Shown here piece by piece: positions 1 through 5,116 of a DNA stretch of 5,116 nt. The stretch covers positions 1 to 5,116 of the forward strand of contig JAGARS010000038.1 of assembly GCA_017622155.1 (NCBI GenBank), read 5' to 3'. The DNA comes from Peptococcaceae bacterium (GTDB lineage: Bacteria > Bacillota > Peptococcia > Peptococcales > Peptococcaceae). A model generated the notes under the pieces. It worked only from the letters and a program-made list of their open reading frames with translations. It was not told where the DNA came from and searched no databases. The number at the start of each line of letters is the position of its first letter. The stretch's first letter is position 1. A program made the position numbers and the translations under genes.

Positions 1-1
1 A

Positions 2-481
2 TTGGAACATTTTTGGAATGTGTTTATTGTAGATGCGCTTTTAGGAAACTTTGACCGGCATAATGGAAACTGGGGCTTTTTGTTTGATGTAGAGACACAA
101 ACAGCTGAGATTGCGCCTGTATATGATTGTGGTAGCTGTTTGCTGCCTCAGGCAGATGAACGGGTGATGAAAAATGTGCTGGAGAATGAAGATGAGCTGA
201 ATGCCAGAGTATATCAGTTCCCCCAGTCTATGTTGGAAATGAATGGCAGAAAAATTAACTATTATGATTTTTTGATGTCGTCAGAGAGTGACGCATGCAA
301 AGAAGCGCTGATGCGTATCTACCCGAAAATAGACATTGGAAAGATTAAAATGTTTATACAAACAGTACCATATATTACAGAACAGCAGAAAAAATTCTAT
401 ATGCGATATATTGAGGCACGGTATGAAAAAATTCTGAAACCGGCATATCAGAAAGCAATGCAGATGCAGGACAATGTATAA
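2..481 (+). CDS. HipA-like serine/threonine protein kinase, C-terminal part (5' end outside window)
   Basis: This is the last 159 codons of a gene whose beginning lies left of the window. The TTG at position 2 is taken as an internal Leu codon, not a start, because the fragment opens in the middle of a kinase domain. Numbering from that codon, residues 11-25 hold the catalytic-loop pattern (D11, then NFDRHNGNWG at 16-25, with D18 as probable catalytic base and N23 as metal ligand). APVYDCG at 39-44 is the equivalent of the metal-binding DFG segment, with D42. This order is typical of the HipA/CtkA branch of protein kinases. Known members phosphorylate proteins; E. coli HipA inactivates glutamyl-tRNA synthetase and causes growth arrest. 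The target here is unknown. The remaining residues, about 60-159, are mostly helical and have no motif I recognise. A HipB-type antitoxin or an N-terminal subdomain would lie upstream and cannot be seen. The gene is followed 71 bases later by an ATPase gene on the same strand. Confidence 0.85.
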   Translation: MEHFWNVFIVDALLGNFDRHNGNWGFLFDVETQTAEIAPVYDCGSCLLPQADERVMKNVLENEDELNARVYQFPQSMLEMNGRKINYYDFLMSSESDACKEALMRIYPKIDIGKIKMFIQTVPYITEQQKKFYMRYIEARYEKILKPAYQKAMQMQDNV

Positions 482-541
482 TATACTATCTTGTATAGGT
501 ATTGTGTCGTTTGCAAAAATGTTGAGGAATTGATGGAAGAT

Positions 542-547
542 GAGGAG
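542..547 (+). promoter_or_regulatory. Ribosome binding site of the ATPase gene
   Basis: GAGGAG lies 5 bases before the ATG at 553 and fixes that start. The site sits inside a seven-codon open frame (ATG at 533, stop TGA at 554-556) whose stop overlaps the ATPase start codon, so ribosomes finishing that frame would be delivered to the ATPase start. I see no convincing -35/-10 promoter between 482 and 552, which favours co-transcription with the upstream kinase gene. Confidence 0.75.
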
Positions 548-552
548 CAGTT

Positions 553-1407
553 ATGATTTATTTGTCGGAATTTGAATTTCCGCATATTGAAACTGAATAT
601 GCGTTTCTGGGGGAAATCAAACGCACTTGCTATGATACGGTGTATCCATTTCAGGTGTTGTCCCGGCATCAATTGCGAAGGCTGGAGTTTGCACCTGTTA
701 CCATTCTGTATGGCGGCAACGGCTCTGGGAAAACCACAGCGCTCAATGTGATTGCCGAAAAGCTGCACTTGCAGAGAGACACGCTATACAATCGGTCCAG
801 CTTTTTTGAGGATTATACACGGCTGTGTCATTACACAGCAGAACGACAGATTCCCAAGCATAGCTGTGTGATTACCAGTGATGATGTGTTTGATTTTATG
901 CTGAATCTGCGCAGCCTGAACGAAGGGATAGACCACAAGCGCGATGATTTGTTTGACGAGTATCTGGATGTGAAATACAGTAAATTTCAGATGCGGTCTT
1001 TTGATGATTATGAACGATTGAAGAAAATGAATACTGCGCGCAGCAAGTCCCAATCCAAATATGTAAGAGAGAACCTGATGGGCAATGTGCGGGAGCATTC
1101 CAACGGGGAGAGCGCCTTTCTGTATTTTACAGAGAAAATACAGGAAAACGGGCTTTATTTGCTGGATGAGCCGGAGAACAGTTTATCACCGGAACGGCAG
1201 CAGGAACTATTACGGTTTTTAGAGGATTCTGTGCGATTTTTTGGCTGCCAGTTTGTAATTGCTACCCATTCGCCGTTTTTATTATCTATGCGGGAGGCAA
1301 AGATTTATGATCTGGATGAAGATGTGGCGGCTGTAAAGCGCTGGACAGAGCTCAAAAATGTGCGAGCCTATTATGAGTTTTTCAAGAAGCATGAGGATGC
1401 GTTTTAA
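553..1407 (+). CDS. Single-domain ABC/SMC-type AAA family ATPase (COG3910-like)
   Basis: This is a complete 284-residue protein. The Walker A motif GGNGSGKT is at residues 54-61, after a short N-terminal strand region. An ABC-signature-like SNGES is at 183-187. Walker B LYLLDEPE is at 201-208, with the catalytic Glu at 206. The switch His lies in ATHSP at 237-241. Between Walker A and the signature is a charged helical insertion (about 65-180) with no coiled coil of SMC length. There are no membrane segments and no signal peptide, so the protein should be cytoplasmic. The motif order and small size match the group of stand-alone ABC-like ATPases annotated as 'predicted ATPase' or AAA_21/AAA_15. 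Related ATPases serve as sensor or motor subunits in defence systems such as Septu, but no nuclease or reverse transcriptase partner is visible here, so the role is undetermined. The start is supported by GAGGAG 5 bases upstream. The gene follows a HipA-like kinase gene on the same strand and ends just before a terminator-like hairpin. ATP binding and hydrolysis are well supported; the biological function is unknown. Confidence 0.88.
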   Translation: MIYLSEFEFPHIETEYAFLGEIKRTCYDTVYPFQVLSRHQLRRLEFAPVTILYGGNGSGKTTALNVIAEKLHLQRDTLYNRSSFFEDYTRLCHYTAERQIPKHSCVITSDDVFDFMLNLRSLNEGIDHKRDDLFDEYLDVKYSKFQMRSFDDYERLKKMNTARSKSQSKYVRENLMGNVREHSNGESAFLYFTEKIQENGLYLLDEPENSLSPERQQELLRFLEDSVRFFGCQFVIATHSPFLLSMREAKIYDLDEDVAAVKRWTELKNVRAYYEFFKKHEDAF

Positions 1408-1430
1408 TTTCCTGTGCAAACATATACAAC

Positions 1431-1461
1431 AATAGCCACGGGCGCAATGCCTGTGGCTATT
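1431..1461 (+). terminator. Terminator hairpin between convergent genes
   Basis: A perfect 9-base inverted repeat (AATAGCCAC at 1431-1439 and GTGGCTATT at 1453-1461) continues inward through one G-U pair (1440/1452) and three G-C pairs to a five-base loop at 1444-1448. The stem is 13 pairs when read on the plus strand. It begins 24 bases after the ATPase stop and lies 32 bases before the 3' end of the convergent DUF1015 gene. The tail on the plus side is only moderately T-rich (TTGTGTGTT), as is the minus side (GTTGTATATGTTTG), so it may work in both directions with limited efficiency. The internal G-U pair becomes an A-C mismatch on the minus strand, so the plus-strand transcript folds better. 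Confidence 0.7.
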
Positions 1462-1492
1462 TGTGTGTTATATGGTTTTTGCAATGCTGCGG

Positions 1493-2737
1493 TTATTTCA
1501 GTGGATGAACAAATAAACCGCTGCGCAGTTTTGGTTCAAACCAGGTGGATTTTGGAGGCATTACTTTGTTTTCGTCAGCGATTTGCATCAGTTCTGCTAC
1601 AGATGTAGGGAACATGGCAAATGCCAGAGCCATTTCACCGTTATCCACGCGGCGTTCCAACTCACCTAAGCCGCGAATGCCGCCTACAAAGTCGATGCGG
1701 CTGTCGGTACGCGGGTCACCGATGGCCAGGATTGGTTCTAACAGCTGTTTTTGCAGGATAGATACATCCAGCCGTGCAATGCTGTCTTCCGGCAATACTG
1801 CGGCATCAAATGCCAGTGTATACCACTGCCCATCCAGGTACATGCCGAATGTGTGCGTGTCTTTTGGTTTGGCTGCGTCTTTGTCAGCAGCAGGCTGCGG
1901 ATTGAAAGCAGCGATTGCTTCTAAAAATGCTTCTTTGCTCAAACCGTTCAGGTCTTTTACTACACGGTTGTAGTCCAGAATTGCCAGTTCGGCATCCGGG
2001 AAAATAACGGACAAGAAGTAGTTGAATTCTTCGGTGCCGTCATAGTTCGGATTGGCTTCTCTGCGCTTTAAGCCTACTTTTACAGCGGATGCGGTACGAT
2101 GGTGCCCGTCTGCGATATAGAGGGCAGGTACTGCTTTAAATGCTTCTACCAGCTGTGCAATTACATCTGTATCGGCAATCTGCCAGATGGTGTGGCCTAC
2201 GCCGTCTTCGGCTACAAAGTCATAGATTGGTGCGTTGGCTTCTTTCCAGGCATCGGTAAGCTGCTGTACAGCCTGTGCCTGGCGATATGCCAGAAAGATT
2301 GGGCCTGTATTGGCATCGCAATAATCTACATGATTGATGCGGTCCAGCTCTTTGTCGGCACGGGTAAATTCGTGTTTTTTGATGGTGCCGTCCATGTATT
2401 CGTCGATACTGGTGGTAGTTACCAGCCCTGTCTGGCTGCGGCCGTCCATAGTCAGGCGATACAGATAAAAACAAGGTGTTTCATCTTGAATGAATACGCC
2501 GTCGGCAATCATCTGGTTCAGTGTATCGCGGGCTTTTTCGTATACTTGTGTGCTATGCACGTCAATATCTTTTGGCAGGTCGATTTCTGCTTTGTCAATG
2601 TGTAAAAAGGAGAATGGTTTACCCACCACCATTTGGCGGGCTTCTTCCGAGTTCATTACATCATAAGGCAGTGCAGCCACATCATTTGCTTTGTCGGCAG
2701 CAGGGCGCACAGCACGGAAAGGTCGTACAGTTGCCAT
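1493..2737 (-). CDS. DUF1015 family protein, serine-operon associated
   Basis: This is a complete 414-residue protein of the DUF1015 family (PF06245, COG4198). Recognisable features are the N-terminal RPFRAVRP and LPYDV (residues 5-12 and 23-27), KKHEFTR at 120-126, the hallmark ADGHHRTAS at 209-217, and the C-terminal block PPKSTWFEPKLRSG at 394-407. The length is usual for the family. There is no signal peptide and no membrane segment, so it should be a soluble cytoplasmic protein. The start is clear: an AGGAGGA sequence 8 bases upstream and a conserved-looking N-terminus. The gene begins 16 bases after serA ends, so it is almost certainly translated from the serC-serA mRNA. The biochemical role is not established to my knowledge. 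The DG-x-H-R-type motif recalls ParB/sulfiredoxin-fold proteins, a fold that includes free-serine kinases. Together with the operon position, this makes a role in serine or phosphoserine metabolism a reasonable inference, but not a demonstrated one. Confidence 0.9.
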   Translation of the reverse strand: MATVRPFRAVRPAADKANDVAALPYDVMNSEEARQMVVGKPFSFLHIDKAEIDLPKDIDVHSTQVYEKARDTLNQMIADGVFIQDETPCFYLYRLTMDGRSQTGLVTTTSIDEYMDGTIKKHEFTRADKELDRINHVDYCDANTGPIFLAYRQAQAVQQLTDAWKEANAPIYDFVAEDGVGHTIWQIADTDVIAQLVEAFKAVPALYIADGHHRTASAVKVGLKRREANPNYDGTEEFNYFLSVIFPDAELAILDYNRVVKDLNGLSKEAFLEAIAAFNPQPAADKDAAKPKDTHTFGMYLDGQWYTLAFDAAVLPEDSIARLDVSILQKQLLEPILAIGDPRTDSRIDFVGGIRGLGELERRVDNGEMALAFAMFPTSVAELMQIADENKVMPPKSTWFEPKLRSGLFVHPLK

Positions 2738-2745
2738 GAAATAAA

Positions 2746-2752
2746 TCCTCCT
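2746..2752 (-). promoter_or_regulatory. Ribosome binding site of the DUF1015 gene
   Basis: Read on the minus strand, AGGAGGA lies directly after the serA stop codon (2754-2756) and 8 bases before the ATG at 2735-2737. The near-perfect site means the gene has its own strong translation initiation even though it is closely linked to serA. Confidence 0.85.
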
Positions 2753-2753
2753 G

Positions 2754-3932
2754 TTAGTTTTCGATTACGATTCTGGTTTTTACGACACCTTCGATGGCAT
2801 TCAGTTCGGAGAGCAGTTCGTCGCCTTTGCCGTCCAGGGTATCCAGGTCGATTAATGTGTAAGCCCAGTCGCCTTTGCTTTTGTTGATCATATTGTCAAT
2901 GTTCAGATGTTCTTTTGCGAATACAGCAGCGATAGACCCGATCATGTTCGGAATATTTTTGTTCATGATAGATACGCGTGCTTTGCCCGGTGTGTATGGC
3001 ATTTCGCAGTTTGGATAATTGACAGAATTGCGGATGTTGCCGTATTTCAGGAATTCACGCAGTTCTTTTGCAGCCATAGCTGCGCAGTTTTCTTCTGCTT
3101 CCGGTGTGGATGCGCCTAAGTGCGGTACAGCAATGGTTTTGTCCAGTGCCAGTACTTCCGGTGTTGGCAGGTCGGTGACATAGTAAGCGATGGTGCCGTT
3201 GTCGATGGCATCTTTCAATGCTTCCATATCTACCAGACCGTCACGGGAGAAGTTCAGCAGGCGCGTATCTTTTTTCATCAGACCAAATAAGTCTGCGTTG
3301 AACATATTTTTGGTGGAATCGGTCAGCGGCACATGCATGGTGATGTAGTTACTTGCAGCGACTACTTCTTCTACGCTGGATGCTTTGTGTACATGGCTGT
3401 CAATATTCCATGCAGTATCTACATTCAGGAATGGATCATAGCCGATAACATCCATGCCCAAGCCGATAGCAGCGTTGGCAATGAGTGTACCGGTAGCGCC
3501 CAGACCGATAATCCCCAGTGTTTTGCCCATAATTTCAGGCCCAACGAATGCTTTTTTGCCTTTTTCTACTTTGGCAGCGCAGTCCGGATCATCTTTCAGA
3601 GTTTTGGTCCATTCGATACCGTCAATCAGCTTACGGGAGCTCATCAAGAGCGCTGCCAGTACGATTTCTTTTACAGCGTTGGCATTTGCCCCAGGGGTGT
3701 TGAATACTACGATACCTTTTTCAGAGCATTTGTCTTTTGGAATGTTGTTGGTGCCGGCACCGGCGCGAGCAATTGCCAGCAGGCTGTCCGGCAGTTCCAT
3801 TTCATGCATATCATAGCTTCTCAGAATGATGCCGTTTGGATTTGCACATTCGTCGCTTACTTTGAATTCTTCTTTTGGCAGTTTTGCCAGCCCTACAGGG
3901 GAGATTGCGTTTAATTTTAAAATTTCATACAT
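2754..3932 (-). CDS. serA: D-3-phosphoglycerate dehydrogenase with C-terminal ACT domain
   Basis: This 392-residue enzyme catalyses NAD-dependent oxidation of 3-phosphoglycerate to 3-phosphohydroxypyruvate, the committed step of serine synthesis. The N-terminal substrate-binding part includes ARAGAGTNNIP (55-65) and NTPGANANAVKE (78-89). The NAD-binding Rossmann motif GLGATG is at 143-148, and D166 ends the second strand, consistent with NAD preference. The catalytic residues align as R230 (NFSRDG), E259 (TPE) and H271 (PHLGAST); the Arg-Glu spacing of 29 equals that of E. coli SerA. The residue after the catalytic Arg is Asp instead of the usual Gly, which I believe also occurs in related clostridial enzymes. 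Residues about 318-392 form one ACT domain (NKNIPNM at 324-330), the usual site of serine feedback. The start has GAGGTG 7 bases upstream. The gene follows serC after a 318-base structured spacer and precedes DUF1015 by 16 bases. Confidence 0.96.
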   Translation of the reverse strand: MYEILKLNAISPVGLAKLPKEEFKVSDECANPNGIILRSYDMHEMELPDSLLAIARAGAGTNNIPKDKCSEKGIVVFNTPGANANAVKEIVLAALLMSSRKLIDGIEWTKTLKDDPDCAAKVEKGKKAFVGPEIMGKTLGIIGLGATGTLIANAAIGLGMDVIGYDPFLNVDTAWNIDSHVHKASSVEEVVAASNYITMHVPLTDSTKNMFNADLFGLMKKDTRLLNFSRDGLVDMEALKDAIDNGTIAYYVTDLPTPEVLALDKTIAVPHLGASTPEAEENCAAMAAKELREFLKYGNIRNSVNYPNCEMPYTPGKARVSIMNKNIPNMIGSIAAVFAKEHLNIDNMINKSKGDWAYTLIDLDTLDGKGDELLSELNAIEGVVKTRIVIEN

Positions 3933-3939
3933 GGGAATA

Positions 3940-3945
3940 CACCTC
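3940..3945 (-). promoter_or_regulatory. Ribosome binding site of serA
   Basis: Read on the minus strand, GAGGTG lies 7 bases before the serA ATG (3930-3932). A U-rich run (ATTATTATTTTT) directly precedes it. I find no good complement to GAGGTG in either upstream hairpin, so simple masking of this site by the hairpins is not apparent. Confidence 0.75.
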
Positions 3946-3971
3946 GAAAAATAATAATATCTTTATTTATC

Positions 3972-4110
3972 GGCAACAATCATTTCTGCAAACCCTCGTT
4001 CCCTGGACATTTTCTTGATTGTCTAACGCTTTTGGACTCCGTCCATCACATCCTAGACAATCTGCGAAATCTGTCCATGTCAATCTCGACACTGCAGAAA
4101 TATTGTTGCC
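3972..4110 (-). other. Long nested hairpin B: candidate structured RNA or palindromic element
   Basis: This 139-base element folds on itself through five successive helices. In plus coordinates the closing helix pairs 3972-3980 with 4102-4110 and 3982-3990 with 4093-4101. That gives 18 pairs broken only by one bulged base at 3981. Inside it, 4004-4009 pairs with 4072-4077, 4011-4014 with 4066-4069, 4017-4025 with 4054-4062, and 4033-4037 with 4041-4045 around a three-base loop. About 42 Watson-Crick pairs result. The internal loop between the closing and next helix is large (13 and 15 bases). Several loop positions gain G-U pairs only when the minus strand is the RNA, matching operon direction. 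The overall plan (closing stem, wide bubble, long apical stem) resembles 6S RNA in shape, but the length is shorter and I see no sequence proof. On the plus strand the closing stem is followed by TCTTTTATTT, a weak terminator-like tail, so a plus-strand RNA cannot be excluded. Confidence 0.7.
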
Positions 4111-4141
4111 TCTTTTATTTGTATTATCTGAAAACGATGAT

Positions 4142-4242
4142 AAATTTTTCTGGAACAAGGCGGCTTTGAAATTTGTGCAGTGTGGCGTACATATGGTACG
4201 CGAGCAAACGAATTTCAAAACAACACAGTTCCGGAGAAATTT
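4142..4242 (-). other. Long nested hairpin A: candidate structured RNA directly after serC
   Basis: This 101-base element starts 8 bases beyond the serC stop codon. In plus coordinates, an apical stem pairs GCGTAC (4185-4190) with GTACGC (4196-4201) around the loop ATATG. A middle stem pairs TTTGAAATT (4165-4173) with AATTTCAAA (4211-4219). An outer stem pairs GGAAC (4152-4156) with GTTCC (4228-4232). A bulged A/T-rich extension pairs TTTCT (4147-4151) with AGAAA (4235-4239). The loop between outer and middle stems is exactly symmetric, 8 bases on each side. In the minus-strand RNA most opposed bases of that loop could form G-C or G-U pairs, so the real helix may be nearly continuous. There is no U-tract straight after the structure on the minus strand, so it is not an obvious intrinsic terminator for serC. 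It could protect the serC mRNA 3' end or form one folded domain with hairpin B. Confidence 0.65.
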
Positions 4243-4250
4243 AGCGCGTT

Positions 4251-5116
4251 TTATTTGTTGCGAGCTTCGAATTCTTTCATAAATGCTACCAGCTTTTCTA
4301 CACCTTCCACTGGCATTGCATTGTAAATACTAGCTCTCATGCCGCCTACGGTGCGGTGGCCTTTCAGGTTTACCATGCCGTTTGCTTCTGCTTCTTTGAT
4401 AAACTGTTTGTTCAGCTCATCGGTAGGCAGTACGAATGGTACGTTCATCAGAGAACGGTCTTCCGGTACTACGGTGCCGCGGAACAGTTCGGACTGATCT
4501 AAGAAATCGTACAGAATTTTTGCTTTCTGTTCGTTGATTTTCTGAATTGCTGCAACGCCGCCTTGTTTTTTCACCCACTGGAATACCAGCCCCATGATGT
4601 AAATAGCATAAGTAGGAGGGGTGTTGTACAGGGAATCGTTATCGGCATGTACTTTGTAGTCCAGCATGGTTGGGGTGAAGTCCATAGCGTTGCCCAGCAG
4701 GTCTTCACGGATGATTACCACAGTAACACCGGCAGGCCCCAGGTTTTTCTGTGCACCGGCAAAGATTAAGCCGAATTTGGTAACGTCGATTTCTTCCGCC
4801 AGAATGTTGGAGGACATATCCCCTACCAGAGGAATATCACCGGTATCCGGCAGTTTGTCTGCGGTATAGTGTGTACCGTAAATGGTGTTGTTGAGAGTAA
4901 TGTATACATAGTCAGCCTCAGGGTCGATATCTTCTTTATTTACTTTTGGAATGTAGGTGTAGGTAGTGTCTTCGGAAGAAGCGATTACCTTAACATCCCC
5001 GTAGCGTTTTGCTTCAGCGTAAGCTTTTTTCGCCCATTGGCCGGTCTGAATGTAGTTCGCTTTTTTGTTTTTGTTCATCAGATTCAGCGGTACCATAGCA
5101 AACTGTGTAGAGCCGC
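4251..5116 (-). CDS. serC: Phosphoserine aminotransferase (5' end outside window)
   Basis: The C-terminal 287 codons of a PLP-dependent class V (fold type I) aminotransferase are visible. The enzyme converts 3-phosphohydroxypyruvate and glutamate to O-phosphoserine and 2-oxoglutarate. The frame stays open to the window edge and reads GSTQFAMVPLNL, a conserved SerC segment. The ATG at 5094-5096 is therefore internal, and about 70 N-terminal residues are missing relative to the roughly 360-residue family length. In visible-fragment numbering, the cofactor Lys is K123 in FAGAQKNLGPAG (codon 4746-4748). TLNNTIYGTHY, DMSSNI and the C-terminal GHRTVGGMRASIYNAMP are all SerC hallmarks, including phosphate-binding residues. 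The product feeds serine synthesis; SerC can also serve pyridoxal phosphate synthesis in some bacteria. It is the first visible gene of the minus-strand operon and its product follows SerA in the pathway. Confidence 0.96.
   Translation of the reverse strand, partial: GSTQFAMVPLNLMNKNKKANYIQTGQWAKKAYAEAKRYGDVKVIASSEDTTYTYIPKVNKEDIDPEADYVYITLNNTIYGTHYTADKLPDTGDIPLVGDMSSNILAEEIDVTKFGLIFAGAQKNLGPAGVTVVIIREDLLGNAMDFTPTMLDYKVHADNDSLYNTPPTYAIYIMGLVFQWVKKQGGVAAIQKINEQKAKILYDFLDQSELFRGTVVPEDRSLMNVPFVLPTDELNKQFIKEAEANGMVNLKGHRTVGGMRASIYNAMPVEGVEKLVAFMKEFEARNK

Larger units (their letters stand above)
3933..4250 (-). promoter_or_regulatory. Non-coding, highly structured serC-serA spacer
   Basis: This 318-base stretch separates two genes of the same pathway and strand. 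It holds two consecutive nested hairpins, annotated separately, an AT-rich linker of 31 bases between them (4111-4141), and an AT-rich leader with the serA ribosome binding site (3933-3971). The only open frame over it on the minus strand (3967-4218) has Cys- and Arg-rich, low-plausibility content. It is unlikely to be a gene because the hairpin arms dictate its sequence. I see no T-box AGGGUGG core and no recognisable glycine, SAM or other riboswitch consensus. In the linker, the minus strand carries GATAAT (4123-4128), which resembles a -10 box that would start RNA just before the second hairpin, but no acceptable -35 box accompanies it. The elements probably act as a serA leader, a processing or stability signal between cistrons, or are inserted palindromic elements. 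Confidence 0.55.

Noticed and set aside
491..520. Possible promoter (TTGTAT with AAAAAT) before the ATPase.
   Set aside because: Both boxes match poorly, so co-transcription from the kinase gene is simpler.
1414..1608. 64-residue plus-strand open frame after the ATPase.
   Set aside because: It runs through the terminator hairpin into the antisense of the DUF1015 3' end and has no ribosome binding site that I can see.
3454..3816. Long plus-strand open frames antisense to serA, including 3333-3914.
   Set aside because: They are shadows of the serA reading frame, with no family resemblance in the products.
4017..4062. Minus-strand helix ending in GCGTTAGAC, resembling an integron attC R' box (GTTRRRY).
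   Set aside because: The opposing arm reads GTCTAGG instead of GTCTAAC, the element is shorter than usual attC sites, and there is no integrase or cassette context.
3972..4110. 6S RNA on either strand.
   Set aside because: Only the general shape fits. The length is short, no conserved bubble sequence could be confirmed, and the location inside a serine operon is not typical. It is kept as a hypothesis only.
3967..4218. 83-residue open frame on the minus strand inside the serC-serA spacer.
   Set aside because: It spans both nested hairpins, which explain the sequence better. The product is rich in Cys and Arg with no recognisable domain.
3933..4250. T-box or glycine riboswitch upstream of serA.
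   Set aside because: No AGGGUGG antiterminator core, no specifier-loop layout and no glycine-aptamer consensus was found.

Overview
The window looks like chromosomal DNA of a Bacillota bacterium, most likely a gut-type clostridium or a relative. The evidence is strong AGGAGG/GAGGTG-type ribosome binding sites, a SerA of the clade I associate with clostridia, a DUF1015 gene downstream of serA, and a HipA-like kinase beside a small single-domain ATPase. The genus cannot be read from the sequence.

Layout: two blocks converge on a hairpin at about 1431-1461. The left block, on the plus strand, holds the 3' part of a HipA-like protein kinase gene (2-481, cut by the window edge) and a 284-residue ABC/SMC-type ATPase (553-1407). 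This pair looks like accessory, possibly toxin or defence-related, DNA. The right block, on the minus strand, is a serine-biosynthesis operon read from right to left: serC (4251-5116, 5' end outside the window), a 318-base spacer, serA (2754-3932), then a DUF1015 gene (1493-2737) starting only 16 bases after the serA stop.

SerA and SerC catalyse the first two steps of the phosphorylated pathway: 3-phosphoglycerate to 3-phosphohydroxypyruvate, then to O-phosphoserine. No phosphoserine phosphatase (serB) is visible. The DUF1015 protein, with an ADGHHR motif, occupies the place where a third serine-pathway function might be expected.

The most unusual part is the serC-serA spacer. It codes for nothing convincing but is almost filled by two consecutive, long, nested imperfect hairpins (4142-4242 and 3972-4110). 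The second is closed by 18 base pairs interrupted by a single bulged base and contains four further internal helices. Extra G-U pairs become possible in the internal loops when the transcript is the minus strand, which is the direction of the operon. I do not recognise either element as a known riboswitch, T-box or RNA family. They are candidates for an undescribed cis-regulatory or processed RNA in a serine operon, or for small palindromic mobile elements.
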